Below are positions 26,073 through 34,594 of a stretch of DNA of 64,000 nucleotides, in pieces. The stretch is from the NCBI RefSeq assembly GCF_013363975.1, contig NZ_JABWGN010000004.1:372001-436000 (forward strand). The letters run 5' to 3'. The stretch comes from Nonomuraea montanisoli (lineage in GTDB: Bacteria > Actinomycetota > Actinomycetes > Streptosporangiales > Streptosporangiaceae). Each line of letters opens with the position of its first letter. Position 1 is the first letter of the stretch. The position numbers and the translations under genes were made by a program. The notes beneath the pieces are model-generated. The model saw nothing but the letters and a program-made list of their open reading frames with translations. It searched no databases and was not told the origin of the DNA.

Positions 26073-27053
26073 TCAGACGGTGAGAACGATCTTGCCTGCG
26101 GGGTGCCCCTGGGCGAGGTGTTCGATCGCGGCACTCGCCTCGGCGAGCGGGTAGGCGCGGCCGATCACCGGCCTGACCGCGCCCGACTCGATGAGCCCGC
26201 CCAGTTCCGCCAGGTCGTCGGCGTTCTCCCTGGCGGTGAGGCCGCGCAGCCGCTGCCTCGTGGTCAGCTGCACCACGGGCCGGCGCAGCAGAGCGCGCGA
26301 ATACCCGCCCAACAGCCCGGGGGCGTCGTGACCGCCACCGGCGAGGACGAGCGTCCCGCGCGGCGTCAGGGCGCGCCGCAGCAGCGACATCGGACGGCAT
26401 CCCGCCACGTCGACGATCACGTCGTGGCGCGGCCCGTCGCGGTCGACCTCGTCGCGGGTGTAGTCGACGACCTCGTCCGCCCCCAGCGAGCGCACCAGAT
26501 CCGCCTTGTCCGGCCCGCACACGGCGACGACGCTCGCGCCGAACGCCTTGGCGATCTGCACGGCGAACGTCCCGATCCCGCCCCCGGCGCCGATGACCAT
26601 CACCCGCTGTCCCGGCCGCACCTGGCCGGCGTCGCGCACGGCCTGTAACGCGGTCGTCCCCGACACGGGCACCGCCGCGGCCTCCTCGAACGACAGCCCC
26701 GCGGGCTTGCGCGCCAGCAGCCGCTCGGGCGCCGCCGCGTACTCGGCGAACGAGCCGTGTTCGCACGTGCCGTGCACCTCGTCGCCGGGCCGGAACCGCG
26801 TCACGCGGGAGCCGACGGCCTCCACGGTCCCGGCGAGGTCCCGGCCGCGTACGCGCTCCTTGGGGCGGCGCAGCCCGAACCCCATGAGGCGCACGGCGGG
26901 CGGCCGGCCGGTCATGAGGACCCACACGCCCGGGTCCACGCCGGCGGCGCGCACCCGGACGAGCACCTCCTCCTCGCCGATCCGCGGCGGGTCGGTCTCC
27001 TCCAGCCGGAGCACGCCGGCCGGTCCGTACACGTCCTGGACGATCGCTTTCAT
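26073..27053 (-). CDS. NAD(P)-dependent zinc-free alcohol dehydrogenase/quinone reductase-like protein
   Basis: A 326-residue medium-chain dehydrogenase/reductase. The catalytic-domain start MKAIVQDVYGPAGVLRLEE, the RGRDLAGTVEAVG segment and the Rossmann motif VIGAGGGIGTFAVQIA are those of quinone oxidoreductase-like members. No structural-zinc cysteine cluster is seen. It is the last gene of a three-gene operon, overlapping the XRE gene by 4 nt (ATGA). Substrate unknown; a role in electrophile or quinone detoxification is plausible. Confidence 0.9.
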   Translation of the reverse strand: MKAIVQDVYGPAGVLRLEETDPPRIGEEEVLVRVRAAGVDPGVWVLMTGRPPAVRLMGFGLRRPKERVRGRDLAGTVEAVGSRVTRFRPGDEVHGTCEHGSFAEYAAAPERLLARKPAGLSFEEAAAVPVSGTTALQAVRDAGQVRPGQRVMVIGAGGGIGTFAVQIAKAFGASVVAVCGPDKADLVRSLGADEVVDYTRDEVDRDGPRHDVIVDVAGCRPMSLLRRALTPRGTLVLAGGGHDAPGLLGGYSRALLRRPVVQLTTRQRLRGLTARENADDLAELGGLIESGAVRPVIGRAYPLAEASAAIEHLAQGHPAGKIVLTV

Positions 27054-27280
27054 GAGTCCCCCTCGGGCGGGTCGGGATACTGGAACACGTCGTCGAGCGG
27101 GACGCCGAAGACGCGGGCGATCCGGAAGGCCATCTCCAGGGACGGCGAGTAGCGTCCCTGCTCGATGGCGATGACGGTCTGCCGGGTCACTCCGATGCGG
27201 TCGGCGAGGTCCGCCTGGGTCATCTCGCCGTGCTCGAAGCGCAGGGCGCGGATGCGGTTGGTGACACGCGTGGGCTTCAC
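27050..27280 (-). CDS. Small XRE-family helix-turn-helix regulator
   Basis: A 76-residue protein consisting almost entirely of a Cro/C1-type helix-turn-helix (MTQADLADRIGVTRQTVIAIEQGRYSPSLEMAFRIA). The start is GTG within a GTGA overlap with the upstream membrane protein gene, and its stop overlaps the oxidoreductase start. Small XRE regulators of this type are commonly paired with a four-helix membrane protein. The direct repeats upstream of the operon are its likely binding sites. Confidence 0.92.
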   Translation of the reverse strand: MKPTRVTNRIRALRFEHGEMTQADLADRIGVTRQTVIAIEQGRYSPSLEMAFRIARVFGVPLDDVFQYPDPPEGDS

Positions 27281-27705
27281 CACTCCGGCATGCTCCTGCG
27301 GTAGGCGGCGACCTTGGCGAAGCCGCCGAGGACGGCCGACACCACGAAGCAGAGGTAGACCGCGTTGGCGATCCAGAACCGCTCCCAGCCGGCCATCGCC
27401 ATCAGCATCGCCGCGATGGCGCCGATGGCGACGAACGCCTGGCCGACGTGGTCGCCGAAGCGGGCGATCTCCCGGTCGCGCACGTCCCTGACCCGCGACG
27501 CCCGGGGGTTCACCATCGCCATGACGATCTCGGCCAGGATCGAGGCCGCGACGGCCCCGCCGACCGACCACAACAGGGCCGCCTCGTACGGCACCTCGGC
27601 CAGCGGCCGTCCGCCGGCCCGGCCCGCGATGATCACCGCGTACGCGGCGTAGGCCACCACGGAGACGACCAGCCTGATCCATGCGCGTTTCTCTTCGTGC
27701 GTCAT
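27277..27705 (-). CDS. Four-helix membrane protein paired with XRE regulator
   Basis: A 142-residue integral membrane protein with four hydrophobic segments (about 11-30, 40-65, 88-105, 110-130) and a charged loop VRDVRDREIARFGDH between the second and third. It resembles the DUF2178-like proteins encoded with small XRE regulators. AAGGA lies 8 nt upstream of the ATG. It is the first gene of the operon and may sense membrane state for the regulator; that role is inferred. Confidence 0.8.
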   Translation of the reverse strand: MTHEEKRAWIRLVVSVVAYAAYAVIIAGRAGGRPLAEVPYEAALLWSVGGAVAASILAEIVMAMVNPRASRVRDVRDREIARFGDHVGQAFVAIGAIAAMLMAMAGWERFWIANAVYLCFVVSAVLGGFAKVAAYRRSMPEW

Positions 27706-27719
27706 CGCCCATCCTTGCG

Positions 27720-27786
27720 ATGTACAGAATCTTTGACATCATCAAGGTAACCCATCTTTGACCTCATGTACAGAATCCTTTACATC
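27720..27786. promoter_or_regulatory. Tandem operator-like direct repeats upstream of XRE operon
   Basis: A 21-bp element (ATGTACAGAATCTTTGACATC) recurs at 27766-27786 with two changes. Each copy has short inverted ends (ATGTA/TACAT type). A partial third element, TCTTTGACCTCA, lies between them. The stretch is strikingly AT-rich for this genome and covers the likely promoter of the leftward operon. Confidence 0.6.
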
Positions 27787-27823
27787 CCCAGGGGCCCCGA
27801 CCGGCCGGGCGCGCGCCGCGCGG

Positions 27824-27829
27824 TAGGTT
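27824..27829 (+). promoter_or_regulatory. -10 element for leaderless RNB ribonuclease transcript
   Basis: TAGGTT ends 7 nt before GTG 27837. No Shine-Dalgarno is present, which favours this GTG over the in-frame TTG at 27828. Confidence 0.5.
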
Positions 27830-27836
27830 GATCGGC

Positions 27837-29261
27837 GTGTCGAAGACGAGCATTCAGGTCCGAGACGGTGTCCCCCAGCGCCTGGAGGACGGGTTCGCGC
27901 GCATCACGCGCGAGGCCGACCTGCCGGCCGAGTTCCCTAGAGCGGTGCTCGACGAGGCCGACTGGGTGGCCGAGGCGCCCCGCGTCTCCGGCGAGGACCT
28001 GACCGAGCTGCCGTTCGTCACCATCGACCCGCCCGGCGCCATGGACCTCGACCAGGCCGTCCACCTGGAGCGCCTCGGCGGCGGCTACCGGGTGTGGTAC
28101 GCCATCGCCGACGTGGGCGCGTTCGTCCGGCCGGGCGGCGCCGTCGACGCCGAGGCCCGGGTCCGGGGCGAGACCGTCTACCTGCCCGCGGGCAAGGTGC
28201 CGCTGCACCCCACGGTCCTGTCGGAGGGCGCGGCCAGCCTGCTGCCCGGCGCGACCCGTCCCGCGGCGGTGTGGCGGATCGACCTCGACGCCGACGGCCG
28301 CACGCTCGGCGCCGACGTGCGCCGCGCCCTGGTGCGCAGCCGCGAACGGCTCGACTACGCCTACGTCCAGGCCGCCGTGGAGACCGGCACGGCCGACGGC
28401 ACCCTCGGCCTGCTGGCCGAGATCGGCCCGCTGCGGCTGGAGCTGGAGCGTGAGCGCGGCGGCGTCACCCTGCCCACCCCCGAGCAGGAGGTCGCGCCGG
28501 CCGACGGCGGCTACCGGCTCGAATACCGCGTGCCGCTGCCCGCCGAGGCGTGGAACGCCCAGATCTCCCTGCTCACCGGCATGGCCGCGGCCACCATGAT
28601 GCTCGACGCGGAGATCGGGCTGCTGCGCGTGCTGCCGCCGCCCCAGCCGGACGACCTGGCCAAGGTACGCCGGGTGGCGGCGGCGCTGGGCGTCGCCTGG
28701 GCCGACGACGCCACCTACGGCGAGGTCGTCCACGGGCTCGACGCCAAGAGCCCGCAGCAGGCCGCGTTCCTGCACGAGTCACGGGTGCTGCTGCGCGGCT
28801 CCGGCTACGTCGCCTTCGACGGCGCTCCTCCCCCGCTGGCCGACCACGCCGCGGTGGGCGCGCCGTACGCGCACGTGACCGCGCCGCTGCGGCGCCTGGC
28901 CGACCGCTACGCCACCGAGGTGTGCCTGGCGGTCGCGGCGGGCGAGCCGGTGCCCGAGGACGTCGCCCGCGCCCTGCCGGAGCTGCCGCCCCTCATGGCG
29001 GCCGCGGGCCGGCGCGGCAGCGCGGTGGAGCGGGCCTGCGTGGACCTGGTGGAGGCGTTCCTGCTGCGCGACAGCATCGGGGAGGCGTTCGAGGCCGCGG
29101 TGATCGACGTGTCGGCGGACGGCCGGGGCGGGCAGGTCCAGCTCGTGGAGCCGGCCGTGATCGCCCGCTGCGACGGCGCGCTGCCGCTCGGCGAGAACGT
29201 CACGGTCCGCCTCGTGCAGGCCGACCCCGCCACCCGCGAGGTCCGCTTCGCCCTGGCCTGA
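27837..29261 (+). CDS. RNB-domain 3'-5' exoribonuclease
   Basis: A 474-residue RNase II/R-type enzyme. The catalytic region reads FVTIDPPGAMDLDQAVHLE, providing the Asp residues that bind Mg2+, followed by YAIADVGAFV and ETVYLPAGKVPLHP. The RNase R-like C-terminal RNA-binding part is short (to about 474), so this is the compact actinobacterial form without N-terminal cold-shock domains. It degrades single-stranded RNA 3'-5' in the cytosol. It is divergent from the XRE operon. Confidence 0.9.
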   Translation: MSKTSIQVRDGVPQRLEDGFARITREADLPAEFPRAVLDEADWVAEAPRVSGEDLTELPFVTIDPPGAMDLDQAVHLERLGGGYRVWYAIADVGAFVRPGGAVDAEARVRGETVYLPAGKVPLHPTVLSEGAASLLPGATRPAAVWRIDLDADGRTLGADVRRALVRSRERLDYAYVQAAVETGTADGTLGLLAEIGPLRLELERERGGVTLPTPEQEVAPADGGYRLEYRVPLPAEAWNAQISLLTGMAAATMMLDAEIGLLRVLPPPQPDDLAKVRRVAAALGVAWADDATYGEVVHGLDAKSPQQAAFLHESRVLLRGSGYVAFDGAPPPLADHAAVGAPYAHVTAPLRRLADRYATEVCLAVAAGEPVPEDVARALPELPPLMAAAGRRGSAVERACVDLVEAFLLRDSIGEAFEAAVIDVSADGRGGQVQLVEPAVIARCDGALPLGENVTVRLVQADPATREVRFALA

Positions 29262-29286
29262 CAGCGTCCCTGGCGTTCGGCATGGC

Positions 29287-29321
29287 TGTGGCCGCGGCCC
29301 GGGTGGACGGGCGCGGCCACA
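29287..29321. terminator. Bidirectional terminator between RNB gene and small membrane gene
   Basis: TGTGGCCGCG (29287-29296) pairs with CGCGGCCACA (29312-29321). The stem extends by three G-C pairs after a one-base bulge. It sits between two convergent stop codons. Confidence 0.75.
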
Positions 29322-29332
29322 GAGGCGCGGAT

Positions 29333-29503
29333 TCACTTCTTCAGGACGCTCCAGCCCGCCCCCACCCCCATGAGGTGCAGGGCGACGCAGAGGAGCCCGG
29401 CCAGCCCGAGCGTGGTGACCGTCAGGACGCCGCCCACGGACAGCCCCGCGAGGGCGAAGATCAGGGCGAGCAGGAAGAACACGGCTGCGGCGAGGGCGAA
29501 CAT
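29333..29503 (-). CDS. 56-residue hydrophobic membrane protein
   Basis: A small protein (begins MFALAAAVFFLLALIFALAG) with two predicted membrane helices joined by a short loop and a basic tail (WSVLKK). GGAGG lies 5 nt before the ATG, a strong ribosome site. Similar DUF-type two-helix proteins are common in actinobacteria, but no function is known. It stands alone between a terminator and a repeat-rich gap. Confidence 0.7.
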   Translation of the reverse strand: MFALAAAVFFLLALIFALAGLSVGGVLTVTTLGLAGLLCVALHLMGVGAGWSVLKK

Positions 29504-29668
29504 GGCAACCTCCGGAGGTCCGACGGACGCCGGGGATCCGAACCGGGGCGTGGCCTCAGCGCGGTGCGTCCGAAGCGTTACGGGCTTTCCGACATGGGGA
29601 TGTCCGCCGGGTTCGGGCAGGAAACTGGCTCGGCGGTGACGTTGCGTAGACCACTGATGACAACACCT

Positions 29669-29682
29669 TGACCGGCCGGTCA
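29669..29682. promoter_or_regulatory. 14-bp perfect palindrome
   Basis: TGACCGGCCGGTCA is self-complementary throughout and resembles TetR-family operator cores. It lies about 165 nt upstream of the 56-residue membrane protein gene, its closest candidate target. Confidence 0.35.
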
Positions 29683-29755
29683 GTCCGCGCCCCGGAGAAG
29701 TCCTCGCCCCCCGGCAGCACTCCAGCCCTGACGAGGCCCGTACCAGGAGAAAGGG

Positions 29756-29976
29756 CGCGCCCCATCGGAGACGGGCGCCGCCCTCGACACTGGACGCGCC
29801 TCTCGCAGACGGCCGCGCCTCCCAAAGGTGGGCGCGCCTCTCGGAGGCGAACACGCCCCTCGGAGGTGGACGCGCCCCCCGAAGATCGGCTGCGCCCCCT
29901 CAGAGACGACCGCGCCCCCTCAGACACGGCCTCGGCCCCTCAGCGATGGGCGCGGCCCCCGAAAGCCGGGCGTGCC
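29756..29976. repeat. 19/20-bp tandem repeat array, about 11-12 units
   Basis: A CGCGCC-like core followed by CCTCGGAGGTGGA-like sequence recurs at 29756, 29776, 29795, 29814, 29833, 29852, 29871, 29891, 29911, 29931, 29951 and 29971. Spacing is 19 bp in the left half and 20 bp in the right half. The changing period rules out a coding repeat. The array ends exactly at the helY stop codon. The remainder of the 29504-29755 gap shows no gene. Confidence 0.8.
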
Positions 29977-32699
29977 TAGCTCAGGGACGAGTACGCCACC
30001 ACGCCGCGCCGCATGCCGTCGATCGCCTTGGACGCCGTCTGCCTGATCTTGCTGTTCGGCGGCGCGGCGTTGCCGAGCTGGCCGAGCAGGTCCATGAGCT
30101 GCTTGATCCACCGGACGAAGTCGCCGGCCGCCAGCTCGTTGCCGTTGACGCCGTCCATGAGCACCGCGTCCAGGGTGTGCCCCTTGGTCCAGCGGAACGC
30201 CGCCCAAGCGAACCCCAGGTCGGGCTCACGGATGGTGTCGAGGCCGTGGTCGGACTCGATGCCCTCCAGCTCGGCCCACAGCCGCACCATCGCCGTCAGC
30301 GCGTCCTGCGCCCGCCCGGCCGGGATCTTCGGGCGGCGGGCGTCGTCGGACTGCCGCGACTCGAACACCAGCGCCGACACGCACGCCGCCAGCTCGGCCG
30401 GCTCCAGGTTCTCCCACAGCCCGCTGCGCAGGCACTCGGCCGTCAGCAGGTCGAGCTCGGTGTAGAGGCGGCCCAGGCGGCGGCCCTCGTCGGTGACGGT
30501 CTCGTCGTGCAGGTAGCCGAGCTGCTCCAGCACCGCGCAGATGCGGTCGAAGGTGCGCGAGATGACGTGGGAGCGGCCCTCGACGCGTCGCCGCAGCCCC
30601 TCGGTCTCGCGCAGCAGCTTGTAGTAGCGCTCGGCCCAGCGGGCGTGGTCCTCACGCTCGTCGCAGCCGTGGCAGGCGTGCTGCCGGATGCGCCGCCGCA
30701 GCTCGTTGACCTCCTCGTCCTCCACGCTGTGGTCGCGCGCCCTGGGCGGCTTGCCCAGGTCACGGTCGCCGATCTTGGCGAGCAGCGTGGAGACGAGGTT
30801 GGCGCGCTCCTTGGGCGAGCGGCCGTTGAAGTTCTTCGGGATGCGCAGCTTCTCCAGCGGCTCGACCGGCACGGGGAAGTCGGCCGGGTCGAGCTTCTTG
30901 ATCTGCTTGCCGATGGTCAGCACCAGCGGGCTCGGGCCGTTGCCGCGCGGGTTGCGGCCGGGGTCGAGCACGATGGCCAGGCCCGCCCGGCGCCCGCCGG
31001 GCACCCGGATGACGTCGCCCGGCTGGAGCGCCTCCAGCGACCGCACGGCCGCCGCCCGCCGCGCCGAGCCGCGCTGGCGCGACAGCTCGGCCTCCCGGTC
31101 GGACAGGCGCCGCCGCAGCGCCGCGTACTCGGTGAAGTCGCCCAGGTGGCAGGTCATCGCCTCCTGGTAGCCCTCCAGCGCCTCCTCGTGCTTGCGCAGC
31201 TGCTTGGCCAGCCCGACGACCGCCCGGTCGGCCTGGAACTGCGCGAACGACTCCTCCAGCAGCGTGCGGGCGCGCTCGCGGCCGAACTGGCCGACGAGGT
31301 TGACGGCCATGTTGTACGAGGGCTGGAAGCTGGAGCGCAGCGGGTAGGTGCGCGTGCCGGCCAGGCCGGCGACCGACAGCGGGTCCATGCCCGGCTGCCA
31401 CAGCACCACGGCGTGGCCCTCGATGTCGATGCCGCGCCGCCCGGCCCGGCCGGTGAGCTGGGTGTACTCGCCGGGCGTCAGGTCGGCGTGCGACTCGCCG
31501 TTCCACTTGTCGAGCTTCTCGATCACCACGGTACGCGCCGGCATGTTGATGCCCAGCGCCAGCGTCTCGGTCGCGAACACCGCCTTGACCAGGCCGCGGG
31601 TGAACAGCTCCTCGACGACCTCCTTGAAGGCCGGCAGCATGCCCGCGTGGTGGGCGGCCAGGCCCCGCTCCAGGCAGTCGCGCCACTCCAGGTAGCCGAG
31701 CACCGCCAGGTCCTCGTCCGGCAGGTGGGAGGTGCGCTCGTCGACGAGCTGGCGGATCTCGTGCCGCTCCCGCTCGGTGGTGAGCCGGATGCCCGCGTAC
31801 AGGCACTGGGCCACCGCCGCGTCGCAGCCGGCCCTGGAGAAGATGAACGTGATCGCCGGCAGCAGGCCCTCGGCGTCGAGCTTCTCGATCACCTGGGCGC
31901 GGTCCGGCGGCCGGGAGCGCTGCGGCCGGCCGTAGCCGCGCCGGCCGCGGCCCATGGCGAGCCGCTCGGCGTCGCGCGTGACCCGCATGAGCGTCGGGTT
32001 GATGCGCGCCACGTCGTCGTCGCTCATGAACATGTCGTAGACGCGGTTGCCGACCATCATGTGCTGCCACAGCGGCACCGGCCGGTGCTCGTCGACGATG
32101 ACGGTGGTGTCGCCGCGCACCTCGCCCAGCCACTCGCCGAACTCCTCGGCGTTGCTGACCGTCGCCGACAGCGCGACCAGCCGGACCGACTCGGGCAGGT
32201 GGATGATGACCTCCTCCCACACCGCCCCGCGGAACCGGTCGGCGAGGTAGTGGACCTCGTCCATCACCACGAACCCCAGCCCGGCCAGCGTCGCCGAGCC
32301 GGCGTAGAGCATGTTGCGCAGCACCTCGGTGGTCATGACCACGATCGCGGCCTCGCCGTTGACGCTGTTGTCGCCGGTCAGCAGGCCCACCTTGGCGCTG
32401 CCGTAGCGCTTGACCAGGTCGTTGTACTTCTGGTTGGACAGCGCCTTGATGGGGGTGGTGTAGAAGCACTTCTGGCCCTGCTCCAGGGCGAGGTGGACGG
32501 CGAACTCGCCGACGACCGTCTTGCCCGAGCCGGTGGGGGCGGCCACGAGAACGCCGTCGCCGGCCTCCAGCGCGCGGCACGCGTCCGCCTGGAAGTCGTC
32601 GAGCTGGAAGTCGTACAGTCCTCGGAACGATCTGAAAGCGGCCCCGTCGTCTCCGAACTTGTCGCGGAAGGCCGCGTACCGTTCCGCTGGCGTCGTCAT
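29976..32699 (-). CDS. helY: Ski2/HelY-type DEVH-box RNA/DNA helicase
   Basis: A 907-residue superfamily 2 helicase. Walker A APTGSGKT is at residues 54-61, motif Ia reads TTPIKALSNQKYND, the DEVH box lies in VVMDEVHYLADRF, and ALSATVSNAEEFG and LTGRAGRRGID are motifs III and VI. An Mtr4-like C-terminal half follows. The orthologue in Mycobacterium is Rv2092c (helY), in the same position relative to tatC/tatA/pafBC. TAGGCT lies 6 nt before the ATG with no Shine-Dalgarno, so it is probably leaderless. The substrate (RNA or DNA) is not settled for the family. Confidence 0.92.
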   Translation of the reverse strand: MTTPAERYAAFRDKFGDDGAAFRSFRGLYDFQLDDFQADACRALEAGDGVLVAAPTGSGKTVVGEFAVHLALEQGQKCFYTTPIKALSNQKYNDLVKRYGSAKVGLLTGDNSVNGEAAIVVMTTEVLRNMLYAGSATLAGLGFVVMDEVHYLADRFRGAVWEEVIIHLPESVRLVALSATVSNAEEFGEWLGEVRGDTTVIVDEHRPVPLWQHMMVGNRVYDMFMSDDDVARINPTLMRVTRDAERLAMGRGRRGYGRPQRSRPPDRAQVIEKLDAEGLLPAITFIFSRAGCDAAVAQCLYAGIRLTTERERHEIRQLVDERTSHLPDEDLAVLGYLEWRDCLERGLAAHHAGMLPAFKEVVEELFTRGLVKAVFATETLALGINMPARTVVIEKLDKWNGESHADLTPGEYTQLTGRAGRRGIDIEGHAVVLWQPGMDPLSVAGLAGTRTYPLRSSFQPSYNMAVNLVGQFGRERARTLLEESFAQFQADRAVVGLAKQLRKHEEALEGYQEAMTCHLGDFTEYAALRRRLSDREAELSRQRGSARRAAAVRSLEALQPGDVIRVPGGRRAGLAIVLDPGRNPRGNGPSPLVLTIGKQIKKLDPADFPVPVEPLEKLRIPKNFNGRSPKERANLVSTLLAKIGDRDLGKPPRARDHSVEDEEVNELRRRIRQHACHGCDEREDHARWAERYYKLLRETEGLRRRVEGRSHVISRTFDRICAVLEQLGYLHDETVTDEGRRLGRLYTELDLLTAECLRSGLWENLEPAELAACVSALVFESRQSDDARRPKIPAGRAQDALTAMVRLWAELEGIESDHGLDTIREPDLGFAWAAFRWTKGHTLDAVLMDGVNGNELAAGDFVRWIKQLMDLLGQLGNAAPPNSKIRQTASKAIDGMRRGVVAYSSLS

Positions 32700-32705
32700 G
32701 ACGTC

Positions 32706-32711
32706 AGCCTA
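32706..32711 (-). promoter_or_regulatory. -10 element for leaderless helY transcript
   Basis: TAGGCT on the minus strand ends 6 nt before ATG 32699. It suggests helY has its own promoter even though it is downstream of the paf/tat genes. Confidence 0.45.
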
Positions 32712-32792
32712 CCGAAACCGCCATTCCGGTCCGTCCCGGCGCCGACGGCGATGTCCGGGATCTCCGGCCGCCATGCCTTGACCATGGAGATC

Positions 32793-33680
32793 TCAGGCGA
32801 TGACCTGGAGCTCGCCCGGCACCGCCGTGCACGTCACCGGGCCGCTGCCCAGGCGTTCGCCGTCGGCGTAGACCGGGACGCCGTCCGCCTCCAGCCGCAC
32901 GTGCCGCGCCCGCCTGACCGTCACCGCCGGATGGGTCACGTGCGTGCCCCGGTAGACGCCCGGGAACACCCGCAGGAACTCCCCGACGCCCAGCCCGCCC
33001 GCCACGACGACGTCCAGCAGCCCGTCGTCGGGCCGCGCGTCCGGGCAGATCCGCATGCCCCCGCCGTAGGAGCGGGTGTTGCCGACGGCCACCAGCACGG
33101 CGTCGCGTTCGAGCACCTCCTCGCCGTCGAGCGTGACGCGGAACGGCACCGGCCGGAACGCGCGCAGCTCCTCCACCACCGCCCGCACGTACCGGGCCCG
33201 GCCGGACGGCCACGTCAGCCGGTTGGCCCGTTCGTTGACCCGGGCGTCGAAGCCGCAGCACAGCACGCTGGCGAACAGCTCCTCGCCCTGGCCCGTCACA
33301 GCGCGGGCCACGTCGAGCGGCCGGGTCCTCATGCGCAGCACCGTGCGGGCCGCCGCCATCGGGTCGCCGCACGGCACGCCCACGGCGGCGGCGACGTCGT
33401 TGCCGGTGCCCACGGGGATGATGCCGAGCGGCACGTCGGTGCCGGTCACGGCCTGCACGGCCAGGTGGACGAGCCCGTCGCCGCCGAAGGCCACGAGCGC
33501 GTCGGGACGCTCGGCCACGCAGGCGCAGGCCCGTTCGAGGGCGTCGGCCGGGTCGGCGCCGGCGATCACCGACACGTCCGCGCCGCCCATGCGCAGACGG
33601 CGCACCACGGGTTCGAGCAGGCGCAGCGCGCGGCCGCCGCGGGCCGCGGGGTTGACGAGCAGGGCGAGTCGAGGGGACAC
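32793..33680 (-). CDS. Diacylglycerol/lipid kinase
   Basis: A 295-residue kinase of the DgkB/YegS type. LLVNPAARGG opens the protein, GGDG (residues 66-69) is the catalytic glycine-rich loop, and GIIPVGTGNDVAAAVG is the second nucleotide motif. It phosphorylates diacylglycerol or a related lipid at the membrane and recycles DAG to phosphatidic acid. GTG 33680 follows TAGGTT by 6 nt, suggesting a leaderless message starting within 17 nt of the tatC stop. Confidence 0.9.
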   Translation of the reverse strand: MSPRLALLVNPAARGGRALRLLEPVVRRLRMGGADVSVIAGADPADALERACACVAERPDALVAFGGDGLVHLAVQAVTGTDVPLGIIPVGTGNDVAAAVGVPCGDPMAAARTVLRMRTRPLDVARAVTGQGEELFASVLCCGFDARVNERANRLTWPSGRARYVRAVVEELRAFRPVPFRVTLDGEEVLERDAVLVAVGNTRSYGGGMRICPDARPDDGLLDVVVAGGLGVGEFLRVFPGVYRGTHVTHPAVTVRRARHVRLEADGVPVYADGERLGSGPVTCTAVPGELQVIA

Positions 33681-33686
33681 GCCCGG

Positions 33687-33692
33687 AACCTA
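33687..33692 (-). promoter_or_regulatory. -10 element for leaderless lipid kinase transcript
   Basis: TAGGTT ends 6 nt before GTG 33680, in the 16-nt gap after tatC. Confidence 0.45.
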
Positions 33693-33696
33693 TCGC

Positions 33697-34563
33697 CTAT
33701 CTGCCCGAACCGGAATCCTCTTCCAGCGGGGTGTTGTCGTCGGTCAGCGTCGACGCCTCGTCGTCGGACAGGCCGGCGAACTCGCTCTGCGGCTGCCGCT
33801 TCTCGCGCAGGTACATGAACAGCTCGGCCGCCAGGAACAGGATGATCATCGGCGTGGCCAGCGCCATCATGCTGAGCGGGTCGCCGCCGGGCGTGATCAC
33901 GGCGCCGAAGACGAACATCAGGAAGATGACCAGCCGCCGGTGCTTGGCGACCGTGGCGTGCGAGACCACACCGATGACGTTGAGGAACGCCAGCAGCAGC
34001 GGCAGCTCGAACGACACCCCGAAGATCACCAGCATGATCAGGACGTAGTCGAGGTAGTCGTCGATCGAGATGGCCGCGACCGTGTCGTCGAGCGAGAAGC
34101 TCAGCAGGAACGCCAGGGCGGTGTCCATGATCATGTAGGACACGGCCGCGCCGAACGCGAACAGCGGGATGGCGAGCGCGAGGAAGGTCAGCGTGTAACG
34201 CTTTTCGGTGCGGTAGAGGGCAGGGGTGACGAACGCCCAGATCTGGTAGAGCCAGACGGGTGAGGACAGCACCATGCCTACCAGCAATGAGACCTTCAGC
34301 GTGATGAAGAACGACGCGAAGATGCTGTTGTAGGTCAGACTGCAGTGGCCGGTGAGCTGCTTCGCCTGGAGGGTGGAGCAGTAGGGCTCCTTGAGCACCT
34401 CCCACACCGGCCCCGAGACGATCCAGCCGATGACCATGCCGACCGCCACCGCGGCGATCGCGATGAGCAGTCGGTTACGCAGCTCACGGAGGTGCTCCAT
34501 GAGCGGCATCCGGCCTTCTGGGTCCCGTTCCGGCTTCGGGCCCGACCGTTTCAGCAACGCCAT
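33697..34563 (-). CDS. tatC: Sec-independent protein translocase TatC
   Basis: A 288-residue polytopic membrane protein that binds twin-arginine signal peptides. The N-terminal signature MPLMEHLRELRNRLLIAIAAVAVG is followed by six membrane segments, including the conserved SPVWLYQIWAFVTPALYRTEKRY and FGVSFELPLLL regions. A charged cytosolic tail follows. It is 31 nt downstream of tatA. No tatB is present in the window; actinobacteria usually encode it elsewhere. Confidence 0.97.
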   Translation of the reverse strand: MALLKRSGPKPERDPEGRMPLMEHLRELRNRLLIAIAAVAVGMVIGWIVSGPVWEVLKEPYCSTLQAKQLTGHCSLTYNSIFASFFITLKVSLLVGMVLSSPVWLYQIWAFVTPALYRTEKRYTLTFLALAIPLFAFGAAVSYMIMDTALAFLLSFSLDDTVAAISIDDYLDYVLIMLVIFGVSFELPLLLAFLNVIGVVSHATVAKHRRLVIFLMFVFGAVITPGGDPLSMMALATPMIILFLAAELFMYLREKRQPQSEFAGLSDDEASTLTDDNTPLEEDSGSGR

Positions 34564-34594
34564 CTAGCAGTCCAGGTGGCCGAAGGGACGGGGG

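Noticed and set aside
29756..29976. Regular repeats considered as a CRISPR array
   Set aside because: Units are contiguous and degenerate with no unique spacers of constant length, and no cas genes are in the window.
29946..33818. A 1290-codon plus-strand open frame antisense to helY
   Set aside because: It is the high-GC shadow of helY and the lipid kinase, is His/Arg/Gln-rich without domains, and has no ribosome site.
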